A DNA stretch of 16,389 nucleotides from Pseudomonadota bacterium (GCA_023412745.1 JAEZBZ010000197.1:1-16389), one strand, 5' to 3'; positions 1 to 7,858 are shown, counted from the stretch's first letter. The notes: generated by a model from the letters alone, not told the origin. Numbers and translations are program-made.

Positions 1-71
1 GAGCCCCTCACGACTCATAAAGAGTGCCGAATCAAGCAAAGGATTACGGCGACAAGCGGGGGCTTATAGAA

Positions 72-1958
72 ATGAAGCGCGAGACCTCAGGGCAGATTCT
101 CAGCGCGGTCTTCGTCGATTACGACAACATTTATTTGTCGCTCCGTCGGAAGAACGAGGAAGCTGCGAAGCGTTTTGCCAAGGATGCCACGGGATGGCTG
201 GCAGAGATCGACTCCGGTCGCCTGATCACGCCAACCAACAAGCTCCCCACCGATGTGCAGCGTCGCATCGTGCTGAATCGCTGCTACGGCAATCCCGTAC
301 CGCGCCGCAATCAAAGCGATAATTCGACCGACATGAACTCGTTTCCGTTCGTGCGGCATCACTTCCTGCGCGCCGGCTTCGAGATCGTCGACTGCCCACC
401 ACTGACGGCGCAGCTCAAGAACTCGTCGGACATCCGCATGGTCATGGATATGCGGGACTACCTGCACCATGACACCTACTTCGATGAATTCATCATCCTG
501 TCCGGTGACGCCGACTTCACGCCCGTGTTGCATCGCCTGCGCGCGCATGCCCGGCGCACTGTCGTGTTCGCCAACGACTTCACGGCCGCGCCATACGTCG
601 CCATCGCTGATGGCGAAATTCGCGAGGCCGACCTGATCTCGGCTATCATGATGGGCGGCAAGCTGAGTGCCGATGCGTCGGCGGATGAAAAGACGCTGAC
701 CACGCGGATGTCGACGGACGATCCACGCCGTGAGATCATCGCCGAAGTGACCAGCGCCGTGCGCTCGTCCGTAACGCCGGTGCCGCTTGAGGCTCTCGCC
801 GAGCGTGCGACCCGCGCCCTCGGACATGAGCGCACGGTCGGCTCGAACTGGGCGGGTGTCGGCTCCTTCCGCGAGCTACTGCAGCAGAGCCTGCCCGAGG
901 GCATCCGGCTCAGCGACACCGCGCCCTACGTCGTCTATGACGTCAAGCGCCAGCTCGCGAACGAAGCATCGCGTGCGCCGAGCCGCAGCGAGCCGATCGA
1001 ACGCCCGATGCCGACGCTTGATAAGCCGGTTGCTGCCCCCCGCACCGCCGCACCGGATCTGCCGCCGGCCCGGCCCGTCTCTCAGCATACCCAGGCCATC
1101 GAGCCCGCGCCTGTGACGATCAAGCGTGGCGTGCCGCCCCAGCGCACGACCCAGCCGCTGACACCCACTGCACCGCCGGCTGCGACGTCGCAGCATCGCG
1201 ACACTTCGATAGATCTGCCGCTGCCCCCGCAGCGCGCGCCGGTCCCGCGTCAGGCTATCGCCGCGCCCGCCAAGACTGCCGACAGCGCCACCGCGCTCCA
1301 GCAGTCGATCGCGCGCATTCATGACGCCTGCCAGGCGCCGCCGCTGTCTCCACCGGAGTATCGCGCGCTGTTCGACGTCATGGCGACCGAGATCAACGAG
1401 GTCGGTCTGCAGGGCGCGCAGTCGCTGACCAACATCATCAATCGCGGCCGTGAGCTGGGCCTCGATTTCCGCCGTGACGATATCCGCTTCGTGCTGGATG
1501 TCGTCAGCGAAGCCGATCCGTGGTTCGAGCAGGGCGCTTCGGCCAACCTGTTCGCCGGCCGGTTCCGTAACTTCGTGGTAGCGCGTTGCCGCAGTCATGG
1601 CCTCAACCTGACCGCGGATGAAATCGACCTGATTGACGCGTGGTTTACGGGTGGTCCTTCGCCCGCCGCCAGCGCTCCGGCACAGCGCACGACACAGACA
1701 CCTGCAACGGTTCCGGCGCGCACGGCACCGCCAGCAAACCCAGCCCCGGCGCAGCAGGAAGACCGTAACGATCGCTGGTGGGCAACCGACGAGCGCGCAC
1801 CGAGCGCTGATCTGCGTGCGCCCGCTGGCCGCGCGCAGACTGGTCAGGCATTTGAAATGCCGCCGCTCGGCCCGACAGCCTATGCTCCCGCCGGCAGTGA
1901 TGATCTCGGCGGAGGCGACGAGTTCCCGCGCATCGTAAGGACCCGTCTGCGCGGCTGA
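72..1958 (+). CDS. NYN-domain (PIN-like) putative ribonuclease with LOTUS/OST-HTH-like segment
   Basis: This encodes a 628-residue protein. Residues 11-190 resemble a NYN domain, the PIN-like metal-dependent RNase fold. The acidic residues expected at the metal site are visible: D16 and D18 in FVDYDN, D120 and D126 in DIRMVMD, and D146 and D148 in SGDADF. Residues about 219-290, with W-x-G-x-GSFRELL, look like a LOTUS/OST-HTH RNA-binding segment. A long Pro/Ala/Arg-rich linker follows (about 300-410), then a helical region (about 408-525) and another Pro/Ala-rich tail. I chose ATG 72 because the NYN fold begins directly after it and a G-rich stretch lies 8-10 bases upstream. A GTG at 24 in the same frame would add 16 residues. 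There is no signal peptide or membrane segment, so it is probably cytoplasmic. A role in RNA cleavage or binding is inferred from the domains. The RNA target is unknown. Confidence 0.8.
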   Translation: MKRETSGQILSAVFVDYDNIYLSLRRKNEEAAKRFAKDATGWLAEIDSGRLITPTNKLPTDVQRRIVLNRCYGNPVPRRNQSDNSTDMNSFPFVRHHFLRAGFEIVDCPPLTAQLKNSSDIRMVMDMRDYLHHDTYFDEFIILSGDADFTPVLHRLRAHARRTVVFANDFTAAPYVAIADGEIREADLISAIMMGGKLSADASADEKTLTTRMSTDDPRREIIAEVTSAVRSSVTPVPLEALAERATRALGHERTVGSNWAGVGSFRELLQQSLPEGIRLSDTAPYVVYDVKRQLANEASRAPSRSEPIERPMPTLDKPVAAPRTAAPDLPPARPVSQHTQAIEPAPVTIKRGVPPQRTTQPLTPTAPPAATSQHRDTSIDLPLPPQRAPVPRQAIAAPAKTADSATALQQSIARIHDACQAPPLSPPEYRALFDVMATEINEVGLQGAQSLTNIINRGRELGLDFRRDDIRFVLDVVSEADPWFEQGASANLFAGRFRNFVVARCRSHGLNLTADEIDLIDAWFTGGPSPAASAPAQRTTQTPATVPARTAPPANPAPAQQEDRNDRWWATDERAPSADLRAPAGRAQTGQAFEMPPLGPTAYAPAGSDDLGGGDEFPRIVRTRLRG

Positions 1959-1984
1959 TCGCCGGGCTGACATCTCAGAAACAA

Positions 1985-2018
1985 AAAACGGCGCGCTCCT
2001 TCAGGGTCGCGCCGTTTT
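1985..2018. terminator. Bidirectional rho-independent terminator between convergent genes
   Basis: A perfect 11-bp inverted repeat (1985-1995 with 2008-2018) begins with AAAA and ends with TTTT, so it offers a GC-rich stem followed by a T-tract when read from either side. It sits 26 bases after the stop of the NYN gene and 31 bases after the stop of the GNAT gene. It can therefore terminate both converging transcripts. Confidence 0.88.
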
Positions 2019-2049
2019 CGCAATTGAGCGTTTTTGACGGAAGTGACGG

Positions 2050-2616
2050 CTACGAGGCCAGCCGCTTCTCCATGAAGATGCTGAGCGGATCGAGTTGGTA
2101 GCTGCCGAACGGCGGACGTTCGACGAAGCCATGCGCCTTGTAGAGGCCGATCGCTTCCGGCTGGCGGACGCCGGTTTCAAGTCGCAGAACTGCTATAGCC
2201 CGCGATCGCGCCGAGGCTTCGAGCGCTTCTAGCAGTTTGCGACCGACACCGTGCCCCCGCGCTGCGGGTGACACCCACATCCGCTTGAGTTCGGCCGAGC
2301 CATCGCCGGCGATCACAAGCGCAGAACAGCCGATTGCCTTACCCGCATCCCGTGCGACGAGAAACTGCGTGTTCTCAGCCATCAGCACGTCGAGATCGAC
2401 CAGATGGTTGCTCTCAGCGGGATACAGGCTTGCGGCATAGGCATTCGAGGCCGCGAGAAACGCTGCGATCTCGGGCTGGTCTGGGCTTTCCGGCCATATC
2501 GATATGTCCGGCACAGCCACTTGGCGCGGCCAGTCCGGCGAAGGCGACAATGGTTGCCGCGCCTCCCGTTTCAGTCGCATCCAGCGGTTGATGAAGGGTT
2601 CGTCACTCGCAGCCAT
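2050..2616 (-). CDS. GNAT-family N-acetyltransferase
   Basis: This 188-residue protein contains a GNAT acetyltransferase domain from about residue 37 to the end. The acetyl-CoA pyrophosphate-binding motif A reads RGHGVGRKLLEALE (residues 120-133). It is preceded by the beta strand with LKRMWVSPAAR and followed by AIGLYKAHGF, the usual end of the fold. The first 35 or so residues are an extension rich in Arg, Pro and Ser. The family transfers an acetyl group from acetyl-CoA to an amine; the substrate cannot be told from sequence. The ATG at 2616 lies 10 bases after the pccA stop, so the two are probably co-transcribed. A TTG at 2634 in the same frame would overlap pccA and add six residues, but it has no well-spaced ribosome site. 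Some acyl-CoA enzymes are regulated by lysine acylation, but nothing here shows that link. Confidence 0.85.
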   Translation of the reverse strand: MAASDEPFINRWMRLKREARQPLSPSPDWPRQVAVPDISIWPESPDQPEIAAFLAASNAYAASLYPAESNHLVDLDVLMAENTQFLVARDAGKAIGCSALVIAGDGSAELKRMWVSPAARGHGVGRKLLEALEASARSRAIAVLRLETGVRQPEAIGLYKAHGFVERPPFGSYQLDPLSIFMEKRLAS

Positions 2617-2626
2617 GCCGCGCGCC

Positions 2627-4645
2627 TTAGGCAAACTCCAGGATCACGGCATCGACGGCGAGGCTGTCACCAGCCTTTGCCTTCAGCGTCTTGACCACGC
2701 CGTCACGCTCGGCTCGCAGGATGTTTTCCATCTTCATGGCCTCCACGACCACCAGCGGATCACCGGCCTTCACGTCCTGGCCTTGCGAAACGTGGATCGC
2801 CTTGACCAGTCCCGGCATCGGGCACAGCAGGAACTTCGACATGTCCGCCGCGACGCGCTCCGGCATCAGGGCGACCAGTTCCGCCTCGCGCTCGGTATAG
2901 ACGCGCGCCGGCACCCGAACGCCGCGATACGACAGCTCGAAACCGTTGAGGATCGGCCGCACCTGCACGGACACAGACTGCGCCCGCACGACACCGGACC
3001 ATACCGGATCGCCCGTCCACCAAGTCGATGCCAGTTCCAGCGTATCGCCGGGCGCGCCGGTTTCATCGAGGAAGGTGATCTTGATCGGATGGCCGAGTTC
3101 ACCCTCCACGCTGACGCGCTGCTGCACGCCACCCAGGTTGACGACGCGGCGGTTGGCGAACCGGACGCTCTTGCCGCTCATCTGGCCGTTGATCTCACGA
3201 CGGCGCGAATTGTTCAGATGATCGATGGCGGCCGCGACGGCGGCCAGGATCTGCAGCTCCTCACCCTCCGGATCGCGCGCGCGGAAACCGGCCGGATACT
3301 CGTCCTTGATGAACGACGTGGCGAGCCGCCCCTCGCGCCAGCGTGGATTCTGCATCAGCGCGGTCAGGAACGGAATGTTGTGCTGGATGCCGTCGATGTA
3401 GAAGGCGTCCAACGCCTCGGCCTGCAGGTCAATTGCCGCCGCACGGGTCGGGGCATGGGTGACAAGCTTGGCGATCATCGGATCGTAGTACATCGAGATC
3501 TCGCCGCCTTCCGTCACGCCGGTATCGTTACGGATGGTCTGGCCGTTAGCCGACATCTCCTCCGGCGGGCGATACTTGACCAGCCGGCCGATGGAGGGAA
3601 GGAAGCCGCGGAATGGGTCCTCCGCATAGATGCGGCTCTCGACCGCCCAGCCGTTCAGCTTGATGTCCTTCTGCGCCATACCGAGTTTTTCGCCCGCCGC
3701 GACGCGGATCATCTGTTCGACGAGATCGATCCCGGTGATCAGCTCCGTGACCGGATGCTCGACCTGCAAGCGGGTGTTCATTTCCAGGAAGTAGAAGCTC
3801 TTGTCCTGGCCGGCGACGAACTCGACCGTGCCGGCGGAGTCGTAGTTCACCGCCTTGGCCAGTGCGACGGCCTGCTCGCCCATCGCCTTGCGGGTCTTTT
3901 CATCGAGCAGCGGCGACGGGGCCTCCTCGATGACCTTCTGGTTGCGGCGCTGGATCGAGCATTCGCGCTCGCCCAGATAGATGACGTTGCCGTGCTTGTC
4001 GCCGAGCACCTGAATCTCGATGTGGCGCGGATCGACGATGAACTTCTCGATGAACACGCGGTCGTCGCCGAAGCTGGACTTGGCCTCGGAGCGGGCGGCC
4101 TGGAAGCCTTCCTCGACCTCCCTGCGGCTTTCCGCGATGCGCATGCCCTTGCCGCCACCGCCGGCGGACGCCTTGATCATCACGGGATAGCCGATCTCGC
4201 CGGCGATCTTGACCGCCTCGGCAGCGTCCGCGATCTCGCCGAGGTAGCCTGGTACGGTCGAAACCTTGGCCTTGGCGGCCGCCTTCTTCGACTCGATCTT
4301 GTCGCCCATGGCCGCGATGGCCTTCGGGTTGGGGGCGATGAACACGAAGCCGGCCTCGGCCAGCGCAACCGGAAACGCCTCGCGCTCCGACAGGAAGCCG
4401 TAGCCCGGGTGCACCGCCTCGGCGCCAGTCGCCTTGCAGGCTTCCACGATCTTGTCGATCAGCAGGTAGGATTCGGCTGCGGCTGGCGGGCCGATGTGGA
4501 CGGCCTCATCGGCCATTTCGACGTGCAGCGCGTCACGGTCGGCGTCGGAATAAACAGCGACGGTCTTGATCCCCATGCGGCGCGCGGTCTTGATCACGCG
4601 GCAGGCGATTTCACCGCGATTGGCGATCAGGATCTTCTTGAACAT
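2627..4645 (-). CDS. pccA: Propionyl-CoA carboxylase alpha subunit (biotin carboxylase + biotin carrier)
   Basis: This 672-residue protein carboxylates its own biotin using ATP and bicarbonate, then passes the carboxyl group to the beta subunit. The domains in order are biotin carboxylase N-terminal (1-112, starting KILIANRGEIA), ATP-grasp (114-320, glycine loop GGGGKGM at 162-168, and EMNTRLQVEHPVTE at 288-301), biotin carboxylase C-terminal (335-442), the BT linker that contacts the beta subunit (about 470-600), and the biotinyl domain (605-672). The biotinylated lysine is K638 in EAMKMEN. The length matches PCC alpha (about 670), and pccB in this window supports the call over methylcrotonyl- or acetyl-CoA carboxylase. 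I chose ATG 4645, where the family begins, with an AGGGGAA-like ribosome site upstream. The reading frame stays open to 4930, but that extension is non-conserved and low-complexity. PCC feeds propionyl-CoA into the methylmalonyl-CoA route to succinyl-CoA. Confidence 0.95.
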   Translation of the reverse strand: MFKKILIANRGEIACRVIKTARRMGIKTVAVYSDADRDALHVEMADEAVHIGPPAAAESYLLIDKIVEACKATGAEAVHPGYGFLSEREAFPVALAEAGFVFIAPNPKAIAAMGDKIESKKAAAKAKVSTVPGYLGEIADAAEAVKIAGEIGYPVMIKASAGGGGKGMRIAESRREVEEGFQAARSEAKSSFGDDRVFIEKFIVDPRHIEIQVLGDKHGNVIYLGERECSIQRRNQKVIEEAPSPLLDEKTRKAMGEQAVALAKAVNYDSAGTVEFVAGQDKSFYFLEMNTRLQVEHPVTELITGIDLVEQMIRVAAGEKLGMAQKDIKLNGWAVESRIYAEDPFRGFLPSIGRLVKYRPPEEMSANGQTIRNDTGVTEGGEISMYYDPMIAKLVTHAPTRAAAIDLQAEALDAFYIDGIQHNIPFLTALMQNPRWREGRLATSFIKDEYPAGFRARDPEGEELQILAAVAAAIDHLNNSRRREINGQMSGKSVRFANRRVVNLGGVQQRVSVEGELGHPIKITFLDETGAPGDTLELASTWWTGDPVWSGVVRAQSVSVQVRPILNGFELSYRGVRVPARVYTEREAELVALMPERVAADMSKFLLCPMPGLVKAIHVSQGQDVKAGDPLVVVEAMKMENILRAERDGVVKTLKAKAGDSLAVDAVILEFA

Positions 4646-4928
4646 CGGCTGGTCCGTTCCCCTGGGCATGACGCCGGCAATCCCTTGCCGGGCGGCCTTT
4701 TGTAAACTGCCCCGCAAGCCCGGTAAACCGTTACCGAAATTCGAGAAACGGCGGGATACCGGCAAGCATGGCCAAGGCGCGACACAACAAGGCGGTCTTC
4801 TGGATCGTGTCAACTCGCGGTGAGACGCAGGCAAATGTCTGGCACTTGCCATACTCGGATCATATAGTCCGCCGTCGTTGGTCAGCGGAGCACAGCTATG
4901 CCGGCTCCGGGGTGGGGAGTTCAGGGCC
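4646..4928. other. Divergent intergenic region between pccA and the Tae4-like gene
   Basis: This 283-base region should carry promoters in both directions, but I find no convincing consensus pair. On the minus strand, 28 bases before the pccA start codon, there is a 7-bp hairpin with a four-base loop (4674-4691, CCGGCAA / TTGCCGG). On the plus strand there is a TATAGT (4863-4868) that could be a -10 element, but the only good -35-like hexamer, TTGCCA (4846-4851), is too close. A GGGGAG at 4913-4918 probably serves as the ribosome site of the following gene. Confidence 0.4.
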
Positions 4929-5477
4929 ATGATCGAGTTTCGTGACCTGTGGAGAGGTCATCCGATCAATGAATCGGTGCAATCTCCATGCATTGCGCCG
5001 CAGGAGCTGACGAACCTGGAAGGCCGGGTGATCCAGCGCGGCTTCCCGGTGTTCTCCAACCAGTGCGCCATCCGCATGGGCGTTTCGCTAAAGAGGGCCG
5101 GCGTGCTGCCGGGACAGATCTCCGGTTGCGCGCACTGCTCGGTGCATCCCCGCGAAGAGATGCATTTCATTAACGCCACCCAGCTCGCCAATGCGATCGC
5201 CCGGGCCAATATCGCTGGGCTTGGGCCGGTGGAGCGCATTACCGGTACCGACGCCGCCCACTTCTATCCAAAGATCTTCGGCCGCACCGGCATCATGTTC
5301 ATCGAAGACTACTGGCACCGCGGCACCGATGCTCCTGGACGTCCGACCGGAGACCATATCGACGTCTGGAACGGCTATCGGTCGTCGGCAAAGTGGCTGA
5401 TGGAGTGGTTCTCGTGGCTGGGCTACTACTCGAACTACGCGGAAGCCAAGTCGATCTGGTTCTGGGAAGTGAAGTAA
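4929..5477 (+). CDS. Tae4-like (type VI secretion amidase effector 4 family) peptidoglycan amidase
   Basis: This 182-residue protein has the hallmarks of the T6SS amidase effector 4 family, NlpC/P60-like cysteine peptidases that cut the gamma-D-glutamyl-mDAP bond of peptidoglycan. The N-terminus (FRDLW-x3-P then SPC) matches the family's usual opening. The catalytic cysteine is expected at C46 in NQCAIRMGVSL and the histidine at H143 in GDHIDVWNG, with D145 beside it. RTGIMFIEDYW precedes the histidine, as in the family. C67 and C70 (CAHC) could form a disulfide. There is no signal peptide, as expected of effectors exported by T6SS. I chose ATG 4929 because the family motif begins there and GGGGAG lies 10 bases upstream; an in-frame TTG at 4878 is less likely. 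A small membrane protein follows after 24 bases. No T6SS structural genes are in view. It could be an orphan effector loaded from elsewhere or a domesticated wall enzyme. Confidence 0.8.
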   Translation: MIEFRDLWRGHPINESVQSPCIAPQELTNLEGRVIQRGFPVFSNQCAIRMGVSLKRAGVLPGQISGCAHCSVHPREEMHFINATQLANAIARANIAGLGPVERITGTDAAHFYPKIFGRTGIMFIEDYWHRGTDAPGRPTGDHIDVWNGYRSSAKWLMEWFSWLGYYSNYAEAKSIWFWEVK

Positions 5478-5501
5478 GGCGAAGGTTGGGGGGCCGGTTC
5501 G

Positions 5502-5735
5502 ATGCGGTATCTGATTGCTATGATCCTCGCGATCATCGGCGCGGGAGCAACGACATTGTTTATCAGCTCTCCCATCGCGAGCTGGGTGGTCGACAAGTTT
5601 ACCTTTGACAGCCCGGACACGGTGGCAGACCTGCATTCCGCGGTCTTCATGGGCGTTAACATTATCGGGCTGGCGATCGGTTGGACGATCGGCTGGTGGC
5701 TCGGCGGATTTGGCCGCAGCGCGGACGACGCCTGA
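5502..5735 (+). CDS. Small two-helix membrane protein; possible partner of the Tae4-like amidase
   Basis: This 77-residue protein has two hydrophobic segments, about residues 3-22 and 48-70. They flank a 25-residue loop containing DKFTFDSPDTVADLH. The tail GRSADDA is short and hydrophilic. A run of Gs lies about 8-14 bases upstream of the ATG as a ribosome site. I do not recognise the family. It follows the Tae4-like gene by 24 bases on the same strand, where the immunity gene of an amidase effector would be expected. Known Tai4 immunity proteins, however, are secreted periplasmic proteins rather than two-helix membrane proteins. If the N-terminus is cytoplasmic, the loop would face the periplasm. 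It could equally be an unrelated membrane protein transcribed with crcB, which begins 67 bases downstream. Confidence 0.65.
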   Translation: MRYLIAMILAIIGAGATTLFISSPIASWVVDKFTFDSPDTVADLHSAVFMGVNIIGLAIGWTIGWWLGGFGRSADDA

Positions 5736-5802
5736 GGCGAACAGCGGCTTTGCGTCCCAGGCGGCAGCGGACTATATCTGCTGCGAACAAACTGGAATTG
5801 TC

Positions 5803-6183
5803 ATGAAACTGCTGCTTCTGGCATGCGCCGGGGGTGCCCTTGGCGCGGGCGCGCGATATCTCACCTATACAGAAGTCACGCGCGTCTGGGGCGCGGTGTT
5901 CCCATGGGGAACGCTCGTCATCAACATCTCGGGGTCCTTTCTGATCGGCATGCTGATGGCCATTCTGCTGATCAAGCTGCCGGACGCCATCGGGCTGCGG
6001 GTTTTCCTGATCACCGGCATCCTCGGCGGCTTCACGACATTTTCGGCTTTCTCTATGGAGTTCGTCGCGCTGATGGAGCGCTCGGAAATCACCTGTGCCC
6101 TGCTTTACGCCGCCGGCTCGGTCGTACTGTCGATCGCCGCGTGCTGGTTTGGGCTGTCTGTCATGAGAGCCGCCTTGTCATGA
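5803..6183 (+). CDS. crcB: CrcB/Fluc fluoride ion channel
   Basis: This 126-residue protein is a four-helix inner-membrane protein of the CrcB (Fluc) family, which works as an antiparallel dimer to export fluoride passively. Diagnostic motifs are GAGARY (residues 14-19, with R18), the helix-2 motif TLVINISGSFLIG containing N41, and the helix-3 break GGFTTFSAFSMEF (75-87), where the channel-lining Phe, Thr and Ser residues sit. The length is normal for the family. The stop overlaps the start of the next gene (ATGA at 6180-6183), so translation of the two is probably coupled. The ATG at 5803 has only a weak ribosome site (CTGGAATTG), which hints at coupling to upstream translation. I looked for a fluoride riboswitch in the 67 bases upstream and saw no convincing match. 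Confidence 0.95.
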   Translation: MKLLLLACAGGALGAGARYLTYTEVTRVWGAVFPWGTLVINISGSFLIGMLMAILLIKLPDAIGLRVFLITGILGGFTTFSAFSMEFVALMERSEITCALLYAAGSVVLSIAACWFGLSVMRAALS

Positions 6184-7175
6184 GCGATCCAGTCGAAACC
6201 CTGCAGGTGCGCAGCGACGAATCCGGTATGCGGCTCGACCGCTGGTTTCGCACCCGCTACCCGGATGTCACGCACGGCTATTTGCAGAAGCTGCTGCGCT
6301 CCGGCCAGGTGCGTGTGGACAGCCGCCGCGTACAGGCCAATGAACGGCTCGAGGCTGGCCAGCAGGTGCGTGTGCCCAAAGCCGTCCGCCTGCCGCCGAA
6401 GACCAAGCCGTCGCTGAAACCGCCGCCAGGGCTGTCGAAGGCAGATCGTGATTTGATCGAACGGATGATCCTGTTCGAAGACGACCACGTCGTGGTCCTC
6501 AACAAGCCGTTCGGCATTGCCGTCCAAGGTGGCACCGGCACCCGCCGCCACATCGACGGCCTGCTCGCGGGCATGGTCGATCGGTTCGGTGATCGGCCGC
6601 GCCTGGTGCATCGCCTCGACCGCGATACCACCGGCGTGCTGCTGGTTGCCAAGCGCCGTGAGGGCGCAGCCAAGCTCGGCCGCATATTCCAGACCCGTTC
6701 GGCGGCCAAGACCTACTGGGCGCTGGTGAAGGGCGTTCCGCGCCCGCCGCAGGGCAAGATCGAAGCCGCCCTCGTCAAGGCTTCCGGGCCAGATGGCGAT
6801 CGCGTTCGCAAGGCCCTGCCCGGCGAGCAGGACAAGGCCATGCACGCCACGACGCACTATTCGGTCATCGACCGCGTCGGTCAGAAGGCAGCCTGGGTGT
6901 CGCTGAAGCCCGTCACCGGTCGCCAGCATCAGCTCCGCGCCCACATGGACGTCATCGGCCATCCGCTCGTCGGCGACAACAAGTATGAAGGCGGCCTGGT
7001 CCTGCCGGCGGAGGAAATCGAACCGAAGCTGCACCTGCACGCCCGCCGGCTCGTGCTGCCGCATCCGGCAGGTGGCGCCAAGATCGACGTTTCCGCGCCG
7101 CTTCCCGAGCACATGTTGCGGACCTGGGACCTGCTCGGCCTCGATCCGAACCGCTACGGGGAGGACATCGAGTGA
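6180..7175 (+). CDS. rluC: RluA-family 23S rRNA pseudouridine synthase
   Basis: This 331-residue enzyme converts uridine to pseudouridine in rRNA. Residues about 15-70 form an S4 RNA-binding domain (GMRLDRWFRTRYP and LLRSGQVRVD). The catalytic domain starts near residue 95 with ILFEDDHVVVLNKPFGIAVQGG. The signature HRLDRDTTG (144-152) carries the nucleophilic aspartate D147. Later family blocks include KTYWALVKG and PVTGRQHQLRAHM. The order S4 plus RluA domain fits the RluC/RluD group. In E. coli, RluC modifies 955, 2504 and 2580 of 23S rRNA and RluD modifies 1911, 1915 and 1917. Position beside crcB, HAD and ATP12 fits the alphaproteobacterial RluC-like paralog, but the exact target sites are inferred. 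Start and stop each overlap the neighbouring gene by 4 bases. Confidence 0.88.
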   Translation: MSDPVETLQVRSDESGMRLDRWFRTRYPDVTHGYLQKLLRSGQVRVDSRRVQANERLEAGQQVRVPKAVRLPPKTKPSLKPPPGLSKADRDLIERMILFEDDHVVVLNKPFGIAVQGGTGTRRHIDGLLAGMVDRFGDRPRLVHRLDRDTTGVLLVAKRREGAAKLGRIFQTRSAAKTYWALVKGVPRPPQGKIEAALVKASGPDGDRVRKALPGEQDKAMHATTHYSVIDRVGQKAAWVSLKPVTGRQHQLRAHMDVIGHPLVGDNKYEGGLVLPAEEIEPKLHLHARRLVLPHPAGGAKIDVSAPLPEHMLRTWDLLGLDPNRYGEDIE

Positions 7176-7858
7176 ACCTCGTTATCTTCGACTGCGACGG
7201 CACCCTCGTCGACAGTCAGCACCTCATCGTGGCCGCCATGACGCGCGCCTTCGCGGACCACAAGCTGGCGCCGCCGGGCCGCGAAGACATTCTGTCGATC
7301 GTCGGACTGTCGCTGCCGATCGCCGTGGCCCGCCTGCTGCCGGACTCCGATCCCAAGATCGTCGCCTCCGTCAGCGATGCTTACCGCGATGCGTTCGGCG
7401 AGCTTCGCCGTGATCCAAGCCACAATGAGCCGATGTTTCCCGGTGCAATGGAGACGATCAAGACGCTGGCCGCCCGTTCCGACGTGCTGCTCGGCGTCGC
7501 CACCGGCAAATCGCGCCGCGGGGTCGCTGCCCTGTTCGAGCGCTTTGCGATCGCGCCGCATTTCGTGACCATCCAGACCGCCGACACGCATCCCTCGAAG
7601 CCGCATCCGTCGATGATCCTCACCGCGATGGCGGAGGCCGGTGCCGAAGCCGCCCGCACGGTGATGATCGGCGATACGACCTACGACATCGAAATGGCGC
7701 GCGCAGCCGGCGTCGGCGCCATCGGTGTATCGTGGGGCTATCATCCGTCGGTTGCCCTTGAAGCCGCCGGCGCCCATGTCATCGTGGACCACTGCAAAGA
7801 ACTGATCGGCGCCGTCGATGGTAGGATCGGGGCACGTGGCAGCGAGGCAAAACCGTGA
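7172..7858 (+). CDS. HAD-superfamily hydrolase (phosphoglycolate-phosphatase-like)
   Basis: This 228-residue protein has the full set of HAD phosphatase motifs. Motif I is DCDGTLVDS (7-15), with nucleophile D7 and acid/base D9. Motif II is the threonine T111 in VATGKS. Motif III is K143 in SKPHP, and motif IV is GDTTYDIEMARAAG (167-180). The helical cap domain between residues 15 and 90 places it in the subfamily I group with Gph and beta-phosphoglucomutase-like enzymes. The GTG start is fixed by the 4-base overlap with the preceding pseudouridine synthase, since motif I begins seven residues later. The physiological substrate is not known. It is conserved between the pseudouridine synthase and ATP12 genes in many alphaproteobacteria, which suggests co-transcription rather than a shared pathway. 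Confidence 0.9.
   Translation: MNLVIFDCDGTLVDSQHLIVAAMTRAFADHKLAPPGREDILSIVGLSLPIAVARLLPDSDPKIVASVSDAYRDAFGELRRDPSHNEPMFPGAMETIKTLAARSDVLLGVATGKSRRGVAALFERFAIAPHFVTIQTADTHPSKPHPSMILTAMAEAGAEAARTVMIGDTTYDIEMARAAGVGAIGVSWGYHPSVALEAAGAHVIVDHCKELIGAVDGRIGARGSEAKP

Noticed and set aside
876..1973. A 365-codon minus-strand open frame opposite the NYN gene
   Set aside because: The product is Arg-rich and low in motif content, as expected for the reverse of GC-rich coding DNA. The plus-strand frame has a clear NYN domain.
2504..4705. A 733-codon open frame on the plus strand opposite pccA
   Set aside because: It is the antisense of a clear biotin carboxylase gene. It lacks any recognisable domain and is open only because of GC-rich codon bias in pccA.
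4840..4851. Sigma-54 promoter (TGGCAC followed by TTGC) before the Tae4-like gene
   Set aside because: TTGC follows TGGCAC directly, whereas the sigma-54 elements need about five bases between them.
5736..5802. Fluoride riboswitch upstream of crcB
   Set aside because: The GGCGAACAG start is only loosely reminiscent of the motif. The conserved core and pseudoknot could not be laid out in 67 bases.
5823..6179. An upstream extension of the pseudouridine synthase frame through crcB
   Set aside because: This part of the frame is the shifted reading of crcB. The S4 domain starts right after ATG 6180, which overlaps the crcB stop.
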